From contig JAYPBC010000037.1 in assembly GCA_038124025.1 (NCBI GenBank), positions 1 to 15,755 on the forward strand: a stretch of 15,755 nt of DNA, written 5' to 3'. The stretch comes from UBA1275 sp038124025. GTDB taxonomy: Bacteria > Bacteroidota > Rhodothermia > Balneolales > Balneolaceae. Position 1 is the stretch's first letter. Every line of letters starts with the position of its first letter. Under the pieces are notes generated by a model. The model was not told the DNA's origin. It saw only the letters and a program-made list of their open reading frames with translations, and did no database searches. Positions 1 to 8,644 of this stretch are shown piece after piece. A program made the position numbers and the translations under genes.

Positions 1-968
1 TCGACATTTGGATCAATATTCTTTTCGGTTTTCATGGTGCGAAGCATATCCATTGACCAACGATATAATTCTTCATGCCCGGTTTCTTCACTTAATGATT
101 TTGCCATTTTTTGAAGGTGACGAGCTCTGGGGTCAAAGGTCTTATAGACACGGTGACCAAAACCCATGATTTTTTCTTTTTTAGCTAACTTATCTTTCGT
201 AAATGCAATGGCATCAGCCTCTTCACCTTGTTCTTCTAGCTCCATGAGCATTTGCATCACGGCGGTATTTGCTCCACCGTGTAGAGGCCCTTTGAGGGTT
301 CCAATACCAGCGGTAATAGCAGAATATAAATCAGAAAGTGTTCCACCTACCGTTCTACAGGTGAATGTAGAAGCATTCATTCCATGCTCTGCGTGAAGTA
401 TCAAGCATAAATCGAGGGTTTTTTCTGCTTGTTTGCCAGGTTCTTCGCCATTTAGCATATACAGAAAATTAAAAGCAGTAGAACCGGTGGATTTGGGAGA
501 AACAATTTCTTTACCGCTACGTAGTCGAGAAAAAGCTGCAATGATGGTAGGCAGCTTAGCTGTAATATTGATGGCCTTTTCGTAATAAGAATCGTCAGGT
601 AAATGAATATCCGTTTCAGATAGCATCGAAGTAGCCGTGCGTAAAACAGACATAGGTTTTGACTCTTTGTCAACACTGTGTAAGTAGTCAGTAACTACTT
701 TTGGTATATCTCTTCGAGCTTGAAATTTTTGGGTTAAATCTTCTAATTCTGACTGATTTGGGAGTCGGTCGTTCCAAAGCAAAAAACAAACTTCTTCGAA
801 TGTACTTTTTTCAGCAAGTACATCTATGTTATAACCTGAGTATATGAGTTCACCATTTTGCCCTTCTATAGAGCTCTTAGTGGTGGAAAAAGCTACTACG
901 CCATCTAAACCTTTATTAATGTAAGGGTAAATTGCTTCGTCAAAACCGGTATGTAGGTCGTTTGTCAT
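1..968 (-). CDS. gltA: Citrate synthase (3' end cut by the window edge)
   Basis: Condenses acetyl-CoA and oxaloacetate to citrate, the entry step of the TCA cycle; cytoplasmic. The first 322 residues are visible, starting MTNDLHTGFDEA. The family signatures are present in order: LHAEHGMNAS with His195, KGPLHGGAN with His230, and GFGHRVYKTFDPRA with His272-Arg273. His230 and His272 correspond to catalytic histidines of the family; the catalytic Asp lies beyond the edge. Translation starts at the ATG ending at 968; an in-frame stop lies a short way upstream, so no longer start is possible. It follows mazG on the same strand after 164 bp, so it may be read through from that operon or have its own promoter. 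2-Methylcitrate synthase is a close relative and cannot be excluded from a partial sequence. Confidence 0.95.
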   Translation of the reverse strand, partial: MTNDLHTGFDEAIYPYINKGLDGVVAFSTTKSSIEGQNGELIYSGYNIDVLAEKSTFEEVCFLLWNDRLPNQSELEDLTQKFQARRDIPKVVTDYLHSVDKESKPMSVLRTATSMLSETDIHLPDDSYYEKAINITAKLPTIIAAFSRLRSGKEIVSPKSTGSTAFNFLYMLNGEEPGKQAEKTLDLCLILHAEHGMNASTFTCRTVGGTLSDLYSAITAGIGTLKGPLHGGANTAVMQMLMELEEQGEEADAIAFTKDKLAKKEKIMGFGHRVYKTFDPRARHLQKMAKSLSEETGHEELYRWSMDMLRTMKTEKNIDPNV

Positions 969-1132
969 GGTGTTCCGAATATTTGTTAGTTGTTCTGGTT
1001 ACTCTTGCTTTTTCGGTACCTTTCTGTGCGAGTGAATGTGAGGACTCTTCGCATTTGTGCAATAAAACAGGATGTTACGTCTGCTCAAGAGTTTTTTATA
1101 AGTTAATGAAACCAAGAGAATAAATTAAGTGC

Positions 1133-1897
1133 TTAAGGCGCTTTTTTTGCTGCTTCCCAATGCTTATCCATTTCATCTAGACTTAGATCTGTTAGCGCGC
1201 GTTGTTCCTTTTCAGCCTGTTGCTCTATATACCGAAATCGTTGCTCAAACTTTGCGTTGGTCAGGCGTAGGCTATCCTCGGCATTTAGGTCAAAAAATCG
1301 TCCCATATTAACCATAGAGAATAACAAATCACCAAATTCATCCGCTTGTTGCTGGCTTGAACCTGAAGCTAAGGTCTCTTTGAACTCTTGTGTTTCTTCC
1401 TGTACTTTTTCCCAAGCTTGTTCCCACTCAGGCCAATCAAATCCCACATTAGCTGCTTTTTCCTGCATTCGTTGCGCTCTAATTAGTGCAGGCATTGGTT
1501 TAGGGAGACCATCTAAAGTAGATTTTTTCCCCTCTTTCTTTTTTATCGTTTCCCAATTTTCAGAAACCGTTTTTTCATCCTCTACCACTTGGTCACCGAA
1601 TACGTGAGGATGGCGTCTGATAAGCTTTTCCATGAGGGTCTCAATCACATCTTCAATGCTAAAATGGCGGTTCTCCGATGCCATAACACTATGAAATACA
1701 ACATGGAGCAGTAGGTCTCCTATTTCTTTTTTGAACTCGTCAAAATCGTTATTATCCAAGGCTTCTAGTGCCTCATAAACTTCTTCGACCAGATTATCTT
1801 TTATGGACTGATGTGTTTGCTTTCGATCCCATGGGCATTCTTTGCGTAGGATTTGAACTAATTGTACTAGGTCTTCGAATCTTCTAGATGGGTGCAT
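1133..1897 (-). CDS. mazG: Nucleoside triphosphate pyrophosphohydrolase MazG
   Basis: Hydrolyses (d)NTPs to the monophosphate and pyrophosphate, a house-cleaning or stress role in the cytoplasm. At 254 residues it has the full two-domain length. The N-terminal domain opens with the typical CPWDRKQTHQSI stretch (residues 21-32), then the metal-binding EEVYE (38-42) and EIGD (58-61). The C-terminal domain repeats this as EETQE (167-171) and DEFGD (186-190), matching the acidic residues of the catalytic domain in E. coli MazG. The start ATG shares one base with the stop of the upstream AsnB-like gene (TAATG), so translation is probably coupled. The C-terminus ends in a basic AAKKAP tail. Confidence 0.95.
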   Translation of the reverse strand: MHPSRRFEDLVQLVQILRKECPWDRKQTHQSIKDNLVEEVYEALEALDNNDFDEFKKEIGDLLLHVVFHSVMASENRHFSIEDVIETLMEKLIRRHPHVFGDQVVEDEKTVSENWETIKKKEGKKSTLDGLPKPMPALIRAQRMQEKAANVGFDWPEWEQAWEKVQEETQEFKETLASGSSQQQADEFGDLLFSMVNMGRFFDLNAEDSLRLTNAKFEQRFRYIEQQAEKEQRALTDLSLDEMDKHWEAAKKAP

Positions 1898-3222
1898 TAG
1901 GTTTTTTGCTTTTTCTTTTTCGCTGCTGGAAACAAAATATTATTTAAAATGAGCCTATAACCAGGGCTGTTTGGATGTAGTGCTAAATCGGTTGGTGGAT
2001 CATTAACACGATGGGTATAATCTTCAGGGTCGTGGCCTGCATAAAATGTATAGGTTCCTTGTCCAAAGTTACCATGAATGTATTTTGCTTGTTCGCGACC
2101 TGGACTTTCCCCAAGAATAACCACGGAGGATTTTATTTTATCGGTTCGAAAAGCGGTGGTTTGGCCATAGAATCCACGTACACTACTCACATGATTTTGG
2201 GTGAGCATGGTTGGAACAGGGTCCCATTTAGCAGAGAACTCAAAAAGTGTGAAAAAATCTAAGCTTTGATCGATTTCATTGATAGCAACTGGGACGTCAA
2301 TATCAGCATGTTCATATTCCATAGGATTTAAGCTAATGGTAAAGTTTTCGAAAGCTAAGGTTGCATTGTAATTCAATGACTCCTGAGCATTTGGGTCAAC
2401 TGGGTCTCCATCAAAAGGAGTAGGTGCTATGTCGACACCTTCAGCCGATAATGCCATATCGAAGGTATCCGTACCAGAGCACATAGCAAACAAAAATCCA
2501 CCATTGCCCACATAGTTTTTTATCGTTTTGGCTACCGCTAATTTTTGTTCACTCACTTTATCGAATCCCAATTCTACTGCCAATGCCTCCATTTGTTTAA
2601 CCTGAGTAATGTACCATGGGTTATTTCGGTAGCTGGCCCAAAACTTACCGTATTGTCCTGTAAAATCTTCATGATGTAAATGCAACCAATCATAATTTTG
2701 CAGGGCACCTTGAAGTACTTCAACATCCCAAATTTTGTCGTATTCAATCTCTGCATAACTTAGCGCAAGGGTTACTGCATCATCCCAGGGTAGTGCTTGA
2801 TCGGGAGTGTAAACAGCGATTCGAGGTGCTTTTTCAAGGTTGATGACAGACGTATTCGATCCTGGAGATTCAACCACTTGTGTTATTTGAGTGGCTTGTG
2901 AGCTACTAATTGACTCGATAGTGATATTTTTTAAGCGTGCTTCTCTAATTAGCTCTGCATTTTCTTCAGTCATGAATGAACCCCCTCTATAATTCAATAA
3001 CCACGTAGCTTTACCTCCCTCTGTCAAATGATTAAAAATAAGTCCATACGCCTTTAGGTGATTCCCTTGGCTTTCATCCATAGGAATGACGAGCTGTTGG
3101 GCGCTAATAGGTGCAACTAGGTTGACCCAAAGGAACAGACTAATAAGGCCCATTCGGCTTAGGCTCCACCCTAAATTTCGAATTAATTGATTAGGACGAT
3201 TGAAATAATTTAAGTAGGTCAT
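1897..3222 (-). CDS. Exported protein of the Bacteroidota 'asparagine synthetase B'-named family
   Basis: This 441-residue protein matches, from memory, the conserved Bacteroidota family that databases call asparagine synthetase B. Family landmarks are LVIPMDESQGNHLKAYG (44-60), AVYTPDQALPWDDAV (136-150), a His/acidic cluster HLHHEDFTGQYGKFW (181-195), FAMCSGTD (245-252, Cys248) and a highly basic AAKKKKQKT C-terminus. Residues 24-41 form a signal-peptide-like segment ending in PISA-QQ, so it is probably exported; Met24 is an alternative start. It has neither the N-terminal Cys2 glutaminase nor the SGGxDS loop of true asparagine synthetase B, so that name is not supported. The GGFLFAMC segment resembles the nucleophile turn of glutamine-amidotransferase or ThuA-like folds, which is only an inference. 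Its start overlaps the TPR gene stop by 4 bp (ATGA). Substrate unknown. Confidence 0.85.
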   Translation of the reverse strand: MTYLNYFNRPNQLIRNLGWSLSRMGLISLFLWVNLVAPISAQQLVIPMDESQGNHLKAYGLIFNHLTEGGKATWLLNYRGGSFMTEENAELIREARLKNITIESISSSQATQITQVVESPGSNTSVINLEKAPRIAVYTPDQALPWDDAVTLALSYAEIEYDKIWDVEVLQGALQNYDWLHLHHEDFTGQYGKFWASYRNNPWYITQVKQMEALAVELGFDKVSEQKLAVAKTIKNYVGNGGFLFAMCSGTDTFDMALSAEGVDIAPTPFDGDPVDPNAQESLNYNATLAFENFTISLNPMEYEHADIDVPVAINEIDQSLDFFTLFEFSAKWDPVPTMLTQNHVSSVRGFYGQTTAFRTDKIKSSVVILGESPGREQAKYIHGNFGQGTYTFYAGHDPEDYTHRVNDPPTDLALHPNSPGYRLILNNILFPAAKKKKQKT

Positions 3223-5108
3223 GAGGGAAAATTTAAATCGTTTAAAGCCATACGTGCTAGTGGACTATAAAAACCACTTGGAAAAGTCAAAATCAACTCC
3301 TCGTAATACGAATACAGGGTTTTTGAACTAAGTAATGAAGAATCTTGTACCGAAATGTGGAACGCAGATTGCGCTCTTAGCCACATCAATTGTTCTTTTA
3401 GTGGTGTGTTTTTTTGATTAGCTAGGAAAGCGTCTAGGGCCGCTACATATTCTTCTAACTCTGCTCCTGTAGAATAAAGTGCAACAAAGGCGTTAGCAGA
3501 AAAAGGGTTGTTTAGATCACGGGCAATTTCCCAAAGCATGTCTTTGGCCTTAGATTTATTGCCTTTGAGCTCTTCGAACATAGCCCTTGGGAAGCTAACA
3601 TTACGTTGATCAGTTGAATCCATAGACGTTATGGTTTGTAGCCAAAGGCGTAATTCCAACGCATCATTAGCATAATATGAGGTATATTGACGACCTAAAC
3701 TCTTAAGTTGTATACCAGAAAATTCATAATCCTGGGAGTAAAAGTCTGATAGTGCTAAAAAGTAGCGCGTCTTTTCCGCCATTTCTCCTACTTTGGCTGA
3801 GCGGTTCGATCGGGTGAGTAATAATCTTGCCTCTGAAAACGATTCATTTGCTATGGCAAGTCGACCCTTCAAATAGTTCAACTCTTCGGAAAAATTCCCC
3901 GAAAGATTTTCGAGTCGTTGTATAATCTGCTGAGCCTGCGTTAGATTTTTATCATAGTCTAAGTACAATTCAGCCAAGCGAAGGTGCACATTTGCACTAT
4001 TTTGATAATTAGGAGCTTCTGAAAGTATCTGGTTGAGAAGTTTTTTTGCTTGTTCGGTATACATTGAACGTTCTGATACGGGAATAAGGTCATAATCTTC
4101 TACGTATTTTGCCCATGAAAGCCAAACTTCTGCCTGTCTCTCCAGGGCTTGCCAGCGTATCTCACTATAACCTATATCGGAGTAGTAGCGAAAGGATTTA
4201 AGAGCTTTTTCGTATTCTCTGTTTTGGAGTAGTTGGTTACCCACACTGTAAAGCGAATAGGTGAGTGCAGGCGTATTCTCTTCGTACCTTAAGGCGGTAT
4301 TGTATGCTCGATCAAAAAGATTAGTTTCTAGCAGTAACCAAATCTGTAATTCATAGAATGTACCATAGAGTACATCTTCTGGTTGTAAGCTGTTAAGTAA
4401 ATCTTCCAATTCTATTATGCTTATGTCATACAATAAGGGATCGTTATATCGAAACAAAATTCGTTGGAACCCAGATGCTTGATTAGGAGAATTTTGTATC
4501 AATTCAAGCCAACTCTTAACCGCCTCATCGTAGTTACCCGCCTGCATATGAATCATGGGAATTTCAGAGTTAAATAGCATGGGATTCTTGAAATTTATCT
4601 GCGCCTTTTCGTACACCAATAAAGCTTGCTCAAATACTTTACGGTCAACCATAGTCCTAGCGGTATTTATGTAGAGCTGTAACATTTGTGGATGGGCCTC
4701 AAGATTCTCATACCATATCTTTAGTGCGAGCTCTTCATTGCCCATAAAAAATTGAATTTCACCTTCAATTACCCCTGTTAAAGCTGTATTGCTCCCATTC
4801 TCCTTATATTTTTGAACTCGTTCTAAGGCTTGTTCATACTTTTTAAGTTCAATTTTACACTCTACTAGTCGGTCAAAATAGATGAAGGTGTTGGGTTCGT
4901 TGCGGTGTAGTCGCTCTAAAATAGGTAAGGCATCATCATAACGTTGCTGTTGCATGAGTCTAAGCGCTATTTCCAAACGTCCTCTGTTTCCGTTGTTCTG
5001 GCTCTGAGCTAAAGTTGGCATGCCAAGCAAAAGAAGTAATACGGTTGCTATACTTACAAAGAATGTGGAGCTTTGTTGAGAGGGAGTTTTTGGAGTATTA
5101 TGTGCCAT
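3219..5108 (-). CDS. Secreted tetratricopeptide-repeat protein
   Basis: The protein has 629 residues. A hydrophobic segment at 16-34 (FFVSIATVLLLLLGMPTLA) followed by QSQ looks like a Sec signal peptide without a lipobox, so the protein is expected in the periplasm. The rest is helical repeats with TPR character, for example RLMQQQRYDDALPILERLHR near 50-69, YEQALERVQKY near 91-101, and NREYEKALKSFRYY in the middle. The last repeat has the pattern of periplasmic TPR scaffolds (SYYEELILTFPSGFYSPLARMAL). No catalytic motif is seen. Its 4-bp overlap with the AsnB-like gene suggests the two work together, perhaps as scaffold and enzyme. The start is the ATG ending at 5108, which gives a normal signal peptide. 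The partner and function are not known to me. Confidence 0.85.
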   Translation of the reverse strand: MAHNTPKTPSQQSSTFFVSIATVLLLLLGMPTLAQSQNNGNRGRLEIALRLMQQQRYDDALPILERLHRNEPNTFIYFDRLVECKIELKKYEQALERVQKYKENGSNTALTGVIEGEIQFFMGNEELALKIWYENLEAHPQMLQLYINTARTMVDRKVFEQALLVYEKAQINFKNPMLFNSEIPMIHMQAGNYDEAVKSWLELIQNSPNQASGFQRILFRYNDPLLYDISIIELEDLLNSLQPEDVLYGTFYELQIWLLLETNLFDRAYNTALRYEENTPALTYSLYSVGNQLLQNREYEKALKSFRYYSDIGYSEIRWQALERQAEVWLSWAKYVEDYDLIPVSERSMYTEQAKKLLNQILSEAPNYQNSANVHLRLAELYLDYDKNLTQAQQIIQRLENLSGNFSEELNYLKGRLAIANESFSEARLLLTRSNRSAKVGEMAEKTRYFLALSDFYSQDYEFSGIQLKSLGRQYTSYYANDALELRLWLQTITSMDSTDQRNVSFPRAMFEELKGNKSKAKDMLWEIARDLNNPFSANAFVALYSTGAELEEYVAALDAFLANQKNTPLKEQLMWLRAQSAFHISVQDSSLLSSKTLYSYYEELILTFPSGFYSPLARMALNDLNFPS

Positions 5109-5144
5109 TACCTAGGCATGCGTTTGATTAAATAGTCATCATTG

Positions 5145-5162
5145 AATGAAGATAGCTTCATT
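5145..5162 (-). other. Perfect 7-bp hairpin between maf and the TPR gene
   Basis: AATGAAG pairs with CTTCATT around a four-base ATAG loop in the 82-bp spacer. Reading the minus strand there is no T-tract after the stem, so it is not a convincing terminator. It could be a weak attenuating or processing element between maf and the downstream operon. Confidence 0.4.
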
Positions 5163-5190
5163 GGGTTGATTATGCCACAACTAACATTAT

Positions 5191-5802
5191 TTACAGAGTG
5201 CTTAACTGTAATGTTAAATTATAACGCTCTTTTAGCGCACTAAGTTCAAGATAACATCGGCTCAGTGGAAGACCAACCACATTATAATAGTCACCCTCAA
5301 TTTTTTTTACAAAGATAGCCCCCCAGTCATCTTGAATTCCATACGCTCCTGCTTTATCCATAGGGCTCCCTGAAGCAATATATTGATGAATGGGAAAGGC
5401 GCTTAATGCTTGAAACCACACCTTAGTTTCTTCATGAAATAGCACCGGATCTTGAAGATTTCCCTGCCCATCTACATACTGTAGGCAAACTCCGGTATAC
5501 ACTTGGTGTTGATTACCACTTAGTTGGGCTAACATTTGGGCAGCTTGGTATTCAGTAGAAGGTTTTCCAAGGATTTCATCGTTATGTACTACAATAGTAT
5601 CGGCACCTATAACGACTGTATTCGTACAATTACTTGCTATGTCGTTGGCTTTCGAAAGGCTTAATTCCCTAACTAAGCTCAAAGGGTCACGGGTTAACGA
5701 GTGTTCATTGATCGAACTGGGCTGAATCTCGAAAGGTATTCCTAGCTGTTGGAGTAGTGCTTTTCTTCGTGGGCTTTGGGAAGCCAATATAAGTTGGGTC
5801 AT
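5191..5802 (-). CDS. maf: Maf family nucleotide pyrophosphatase (dTTP/UTP type)
   Basis: Maf proteins hydrolyse canonical or modified nucleoside triphosphates to monophosphates and can affect septum formation; cytoplasmic. The 203-residue protein has the normal length and the expected motif order: LILASQSPRRKALL (4-17), VVIGADTIV (63-71, with the catalytic-type Asp68), GKPSTEYQAAQML (79-91), HQVYTGVCL (99-107), SGSPMDKAGAYGIQ, and GDYYNVVGLPL near the end. The SxSPRR plus GAYGIQ pattern fits the dTTP/UTP-pyrophosphatase branch (YhdE-like). The start ATG at the 5802 end directly precedes the conserved N-terminus. It is the first gene of the minus-strand block and lies 82 bp before the TPR gene. 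Confidence 0.95.
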   Translation of the reverse strand: MTQLILASQSPRRKALLQQLGIPFEIQPSSINEHSLTRDPLSLVRELSLSKANDIASNCTNTVVIGADTIVVHNDEILGKPSTEYQAAQMLAQLSGNQHQVYTGVCLQYVDGQGNLQDPVLFHEETKVWFQALSAFPIHQYIASGSPMDKAGAYGIQDDWGAIFVKKIEGDYYNVVGLPLSRCYLELSALKERYNLTLQLSTL

Positions 5803-5965
5803 TTATTTAATCTAGCTTTTGTCCTTATATCTAATAATAGCTAATTTAAGACGGTCATGAAATGAGCATTTGTTACAATATGTACCTATTGCTGAGTAAA
5901 AATAGTTGGACAGAGCATCTTTTGATTAAGGTCCTCTTCAGAATACTAGTTACATTTCAAAACAA

Positions 5966-5988
5966 AAATCCAAATGCGTTTGGGATTT
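5966..5988. other. Imperfect inverted repeat in the maf/DUF3098 divergent spacer
   Basis: The left arm AAATCCAAA and right arm TTTGGGATTT pair with a single bulged base around a TGCG loop, in the 264-bp spacer between the divergent maf and DUF3098 genes. On the minus strand the stem is followed by TTTTTGTTTT, giving it a terminator-like look, but no minus-strand gene lies ahead of it. It may be an operator or a leader hairpin. No good TAnnTTTG promoter was found on either strand of this spacer. Confidence 0.35.
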
Positions 5989-6066
5989 CAAATTGAATAG
6001 ACATGTTTAAGCTGAATTCCACCCTATTTACTAACCAAAGAGTTAAATTTATTTCGAGTTAAAACA

Positions 6067-6312
6067 ATGGCAAAACAACACTCAAAAAAATCTAATACCT
6101 CCATGTTTTTTTCGGCATTCAATTATAAGCTGCTCGGTATTGCAGTGCTATTGATTGTAGGCGGTTTTTCCGCTATGTATATGGAAAACGAAGTAAATGG
6201 ATTCATTTCATTGTATGTCTCACCTATAGTGGTTATGGCAGGTTATGTGTTGGTTATCTTCGCCATAATGAAGCATAACCGTCACGAGATTGAAGAAGAA
6301 TCCGTGGAATAG
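6067..6312 (+). CDS. DUF3098 family small membrane protein
   Basis: This 81-residue protein has a short Lys/Ser-rich cytoplasmic start (MAKQHSKKSN), two membrane segments (about 21-40, LLGIAVLLIVGGFSAMYM, and 50-69, YVSPIVVMAGYVLVIFAIM), and an acidic tail ending EIEEESVE. Length, two-helix layout and the SPIVVMAGYVLVIFAIM second helix fit DUF3098, a Bacteroidota family often found near cell-division or envelope genes. Its function is unknown. The ATG at 6067 sits in an A-rich context (GTTAAAACAATG) with no Shine-Dalgarno, as is normal for this phylum. It heads the plus-strand block, 160 bp before the DUF92 gene. Confidence 0.8.
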   Translation: MAKQHSKKSNTSMFFSAFNYKLLGIAVLLIVGGFSAMYMENEVNGFISLYVSPIVVMAGYVLVIFAIMKHNRHEIEEESVE

Positions 6313-6472
6313 TCTAGCTATACAGTAGTTGAGCTATCTACTATTTGGGTTTAGTCTCTTGGTTAATCAATACATGTTTGGTTACTGCACGGATTTCCCG
6401 CAAAACAAAACTAAGCAGAGAACCTATGATCCAATACTCAGTATGAAAAGTTAAGTTTTAGAAGAGCAGTAA

Positions 6473-7300
6473 ATGATTGATAGAATAACCAACGTTTTCT
6501 TACTTTTTTTGCTCATTTTGGGTTTTATTGGCGTTGCTGATACGGAGGTTCAGCAAAGAATTCTTTGGGGCGTTTTAGCGGGAGGTGTGTTCGCTGCGCT
6601 TTCGTTTTTCTTGAATTGGCTTAGCCTTGATGGCTCGACTTCTGCTTGGTTACTTGGAGTTATTACCTTTGGTGTTGCCGGGATTCAGGGGGCTGCGATA
6701 TTGTTGTTTTTTTTCATAAGCAGTTCATTGTTGTCGAAAAACAATAGGAGCTTAAATGATATAAGAGAAGTTAAATTTCGTCGAACAGGCGCTCAGGTTT
6801 GGGCCAATGGATTTTGGTTTGGATTTTTCACCCTACTTGGCCTACTCGTCGACCTTGAACTCTTAGAGATAGCTGCCTATTCAAGTATTGCCTTCGCCAC
6901 TTCAGATACCTGGGCTTCCGAAATAGGGGGTAACCGTATCAAGGGAAAAACTTGGTCATTTGATGGATTTAAACAAGTGCCACCCGGAACCGATGGGGCT
7001 ATAAGTGTCGCTGGCACCTTAGCAGCAGTGGCTGGCGCCTTGTGTATTGGCCTACTCGTTGGGGTATTACACCCGGCGAATTCCATCGTACTGGGTGTGC
7101 TAGTAGCTAGTACAGGATTGGTAGCCACTTTCATGGATTCATGGTTAGGATCACATTATCAGGGACAAAGCCTAGTTAATTCAACAAACCGATTTTTTTC
7201 TCCCCAATTTTTGTATGTTGGCAACAATGCAGTTAATTGGTTGTCCGCTGGACTAGCAAGTCTATTAACCATCGTTATTTATTTAATTATTCAGCAGTGA
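6473..7300 (+). CDS. DUF92 integral membrane protein (TMEM19/VTE6-related)
   Basis: A 275-residue polytopic membrane protein with roughly six to seven hydrophobic segments. The family signature is clear: FATSDTWASEIGGNRIKGK (near 140-160), then KQVPPGTDGAISVAGTLAAV, and later FMDSWLGSHYQG. DUF92 includes the plant VTE6 phytyl-phosphate kinase and animal TMEM19. A CTP-dependent prenyl-phosphate kinase role is therefore possible, but the substrate in this bacterium is unknown. The ATG at 6473 is preceded by GAAGAGCAGTAA, with no true Shine-Dalgarno. The stop at 7298-7300 abuts the start of the symporter gene, so the two are probably cotranscribed and coupled. Confidence 0.85.
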   Translation: MIDRITNVFLLFLLILGFIGVADTEVQQRILWGVLAGGVFAALSFFLNWLSLDGSTSAWLLGVITFGVAGIQGAAILLFFFISSSLLSKNNRSLNDIREVKFRRTGAQVWANGFWFGFFTLLGLLVDLELLEIAAYSSIAFATSDTWASEIGGNRIKGKTWSFDGFKQVPPGTDGAISVAGTLAAVAGALCIGLLVGVLHPANSIVLGVLVASTGLVATFMDSWLGSHYQGQSLVNSTNRFFSPQFLYVGNNAVNWLSAGLASLLTIVIYLIIQQ

Positions 7301-7302
7301 GT

Positions 7303-8604
7303 ATGTGGTATAAAAAATTACATTGGCAAATTGTTATTGGTTTATTCTTAGGTCTAATTTGGGGTTTGTTGTCTAGTGTTATAGGTTGGAACGGGTTCAC
7401 TACAGAATTCATCAAACCCTTTGGTACTATTTTTGTCAAGCTGTTAAAGCTCATAGCCGTCCCATTAGTGTTAGCATCTTTGGTAGCAGGTGTTGCTAGC
7501 TTAAATGACACCACTCGGCTTTCTCGTATGGGAGGAAAAACAGTACTCATTTACATGATCACCACTTTGGTAGCTATTACCATAGGCTTGGTAACGGTAA
7601 ATACTTTTCAGCCCGGGAAATCATTACCTCAAGAAACGATGGATAGTCTCCAGGAAACCTACTCAAGTTCCCTCGAAGATCGGAGTGCCTCTGCAGATGA
7701 AGTGCTGAATAGGGGTGTTTTAGACTTTGTGGTGGACGTAGTCCCGGACAACTTTTTTGCCGCTGCCTCGGATAACTCAAGGATGCTACAAGTTGTATTT
7801 GTTGCCATTTTATTGGGAGTTGGAATCATTCATATGGGGGGCGAAAAAGCGAAGACTTTGGTCACCGTGTTCGATGCATTCAATGATGTCATCATCCTCA
7901 TAGTTGAACTTATCATGAAAACAGCGCCTTTTGGTGTATTTGCACTAATGGCTTCGCTCATTATAGATTTAGCAGGGGATGATTTAGGAAAGGCATTGGA
8001 ATTGCTTGGGGCCTTAGGCTGGTATAGTTTAACCCTAGTATTTGCCTTAATTGTTCATGTATTTTTGGTGTATAGCACCATGTTTAAAATTTTCAGTAAG
8101 GATGTAGGTCTTTTCCAATTTTTCAAAGCTATACGCCCAGCCATGTTACTGGGCTTCAGTACCAGCTCAAGCTCCGCTACCCTACCAGTGACCATGGAAC
8201 GGGTAGAAAAGAACTTAGGAGTGGATGAGGAGGTGACTAGTTTCGTACTTCCAGTAGGGGCAACCATAAATATGGATGGAACAAGTGTTTATCAAGCAAT
8301 TGCTGCGGTATTTATCGCTCAAGCCTTAGGTATGGATTTGACCATTGCTCAGCAGCTTATGATTGTTGCGACGGCCGCTGCCGCTTCTGTGGGTGCTGCT
8401 GGTGTGCCTGGAGCAGGTATTGTTATGTTAGTTGTGGTATTAGAAACCATTCAAGTGCCTACGGCTGGAATTGCCCTAATTTTAGGGGTAGATCGAATAT
8501 TAGATATGTGCCGAACCGTTGTCAATGTGACCGGGGATGCTGCGGTAGCCTATGTGGTAGCTTCTACCGAAGGTTTACTTAACGAACCCAATTTAGATGA
8601 TTAA
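7303..8604 (+). CDS. Dicarboxylate/amino acid:cation symporter (DAACS, GltP/DctA type)
   Basis: Inner-membrane secondary transporter that takes up acidic amino acids or C4-dicarboxylates with Na+ or H+. The 434-residue protein starts MWYKKLHWQIVIGL and has the complete family core: the serine-rich hairpin GFSTSSSSATLPVTME, the NMDGTSVYQ unwound helix, the second hairpin ASVGAAGVPGAG, and DRILDMCRTVVNVTGD in TM8. In the last motif the positions equal to Asp390, Asp394, Arg397, Thr398, Asn401 and Asp405 of archaeal GltPh are all kept. The conserved Arg points to an acidic substrate rather than a neutral amino acid. ATG at 7303 is chosen; an in-frame GTG at 7297 would overlap the DUF92 stop by 4 bp and is a real alternative. 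Confidence 0.93.
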   Translation: MWYKKLHWQIVIGLFLGLIWGLLSSVIGWNGFTTEFIKPFGTIFVKLLKLIAVPLVLASLVAGVASLNDTTRLSRMGGKTVLIYMITTLVAITIGLVTVNTFQPGKSLPQETMDSLQETYSSSLEDRSASADEVLNRGVLDFVVDVVPDNFFAAASDNSRMLQVVFVAILLGVGIIHMGGEKAKTLVTVFDAFNDVIILIVELIMKTAPFGVFALMASLIIDLAGDDLGKALELLGALGWYSLTLVFALIVHVFLVYSTMFKIFSKDVGLFQFFKAIRPAMLLGFSTSSSSATLPVTMERVEKNLGVDEEVTSFVLPVGATINMDGTSVYQAIAAVFIAQALGMDLTIAQQLMIVATAAAASVGAAGVPGAGIVMLVVVLETIQVPTAGIALILGVDRILDMCRTVVNVTGDAAVAYVVASTEGLLNEPNLDD

Positions 8605-8644
8605 TACTGAAGTTTAGTTGGGTTTCAAAGTAGTTAACTATTGA

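Noticed and set aside
932..1123. Plus-strand frame with a hydrophobic, cysteine-rich sequence across the start of gltA
   Set aside because: It overlaps the well-supported citrate synthase start on the other strand and its second half is only spacer sequence; no family resemblance.
1125..1152. AGTGC/GCGCT stem followed by a T run at the end of mazG
   Set aside because: It would terminate plus-strand transcription, where no gene ends; the T run is the Lys-rich codons of the MazG tail.
6341..6457. Minus-strand open frame of 38 codons, reading EYWIIGSLLSFVLREIRAVT near its middle, in the spacer before the DUF92 gene
   Set aside because: It has no ATG or GTG start after the upstream stop, a length easily reached by chance, and no recognised homologue. 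At most it is a remnant.
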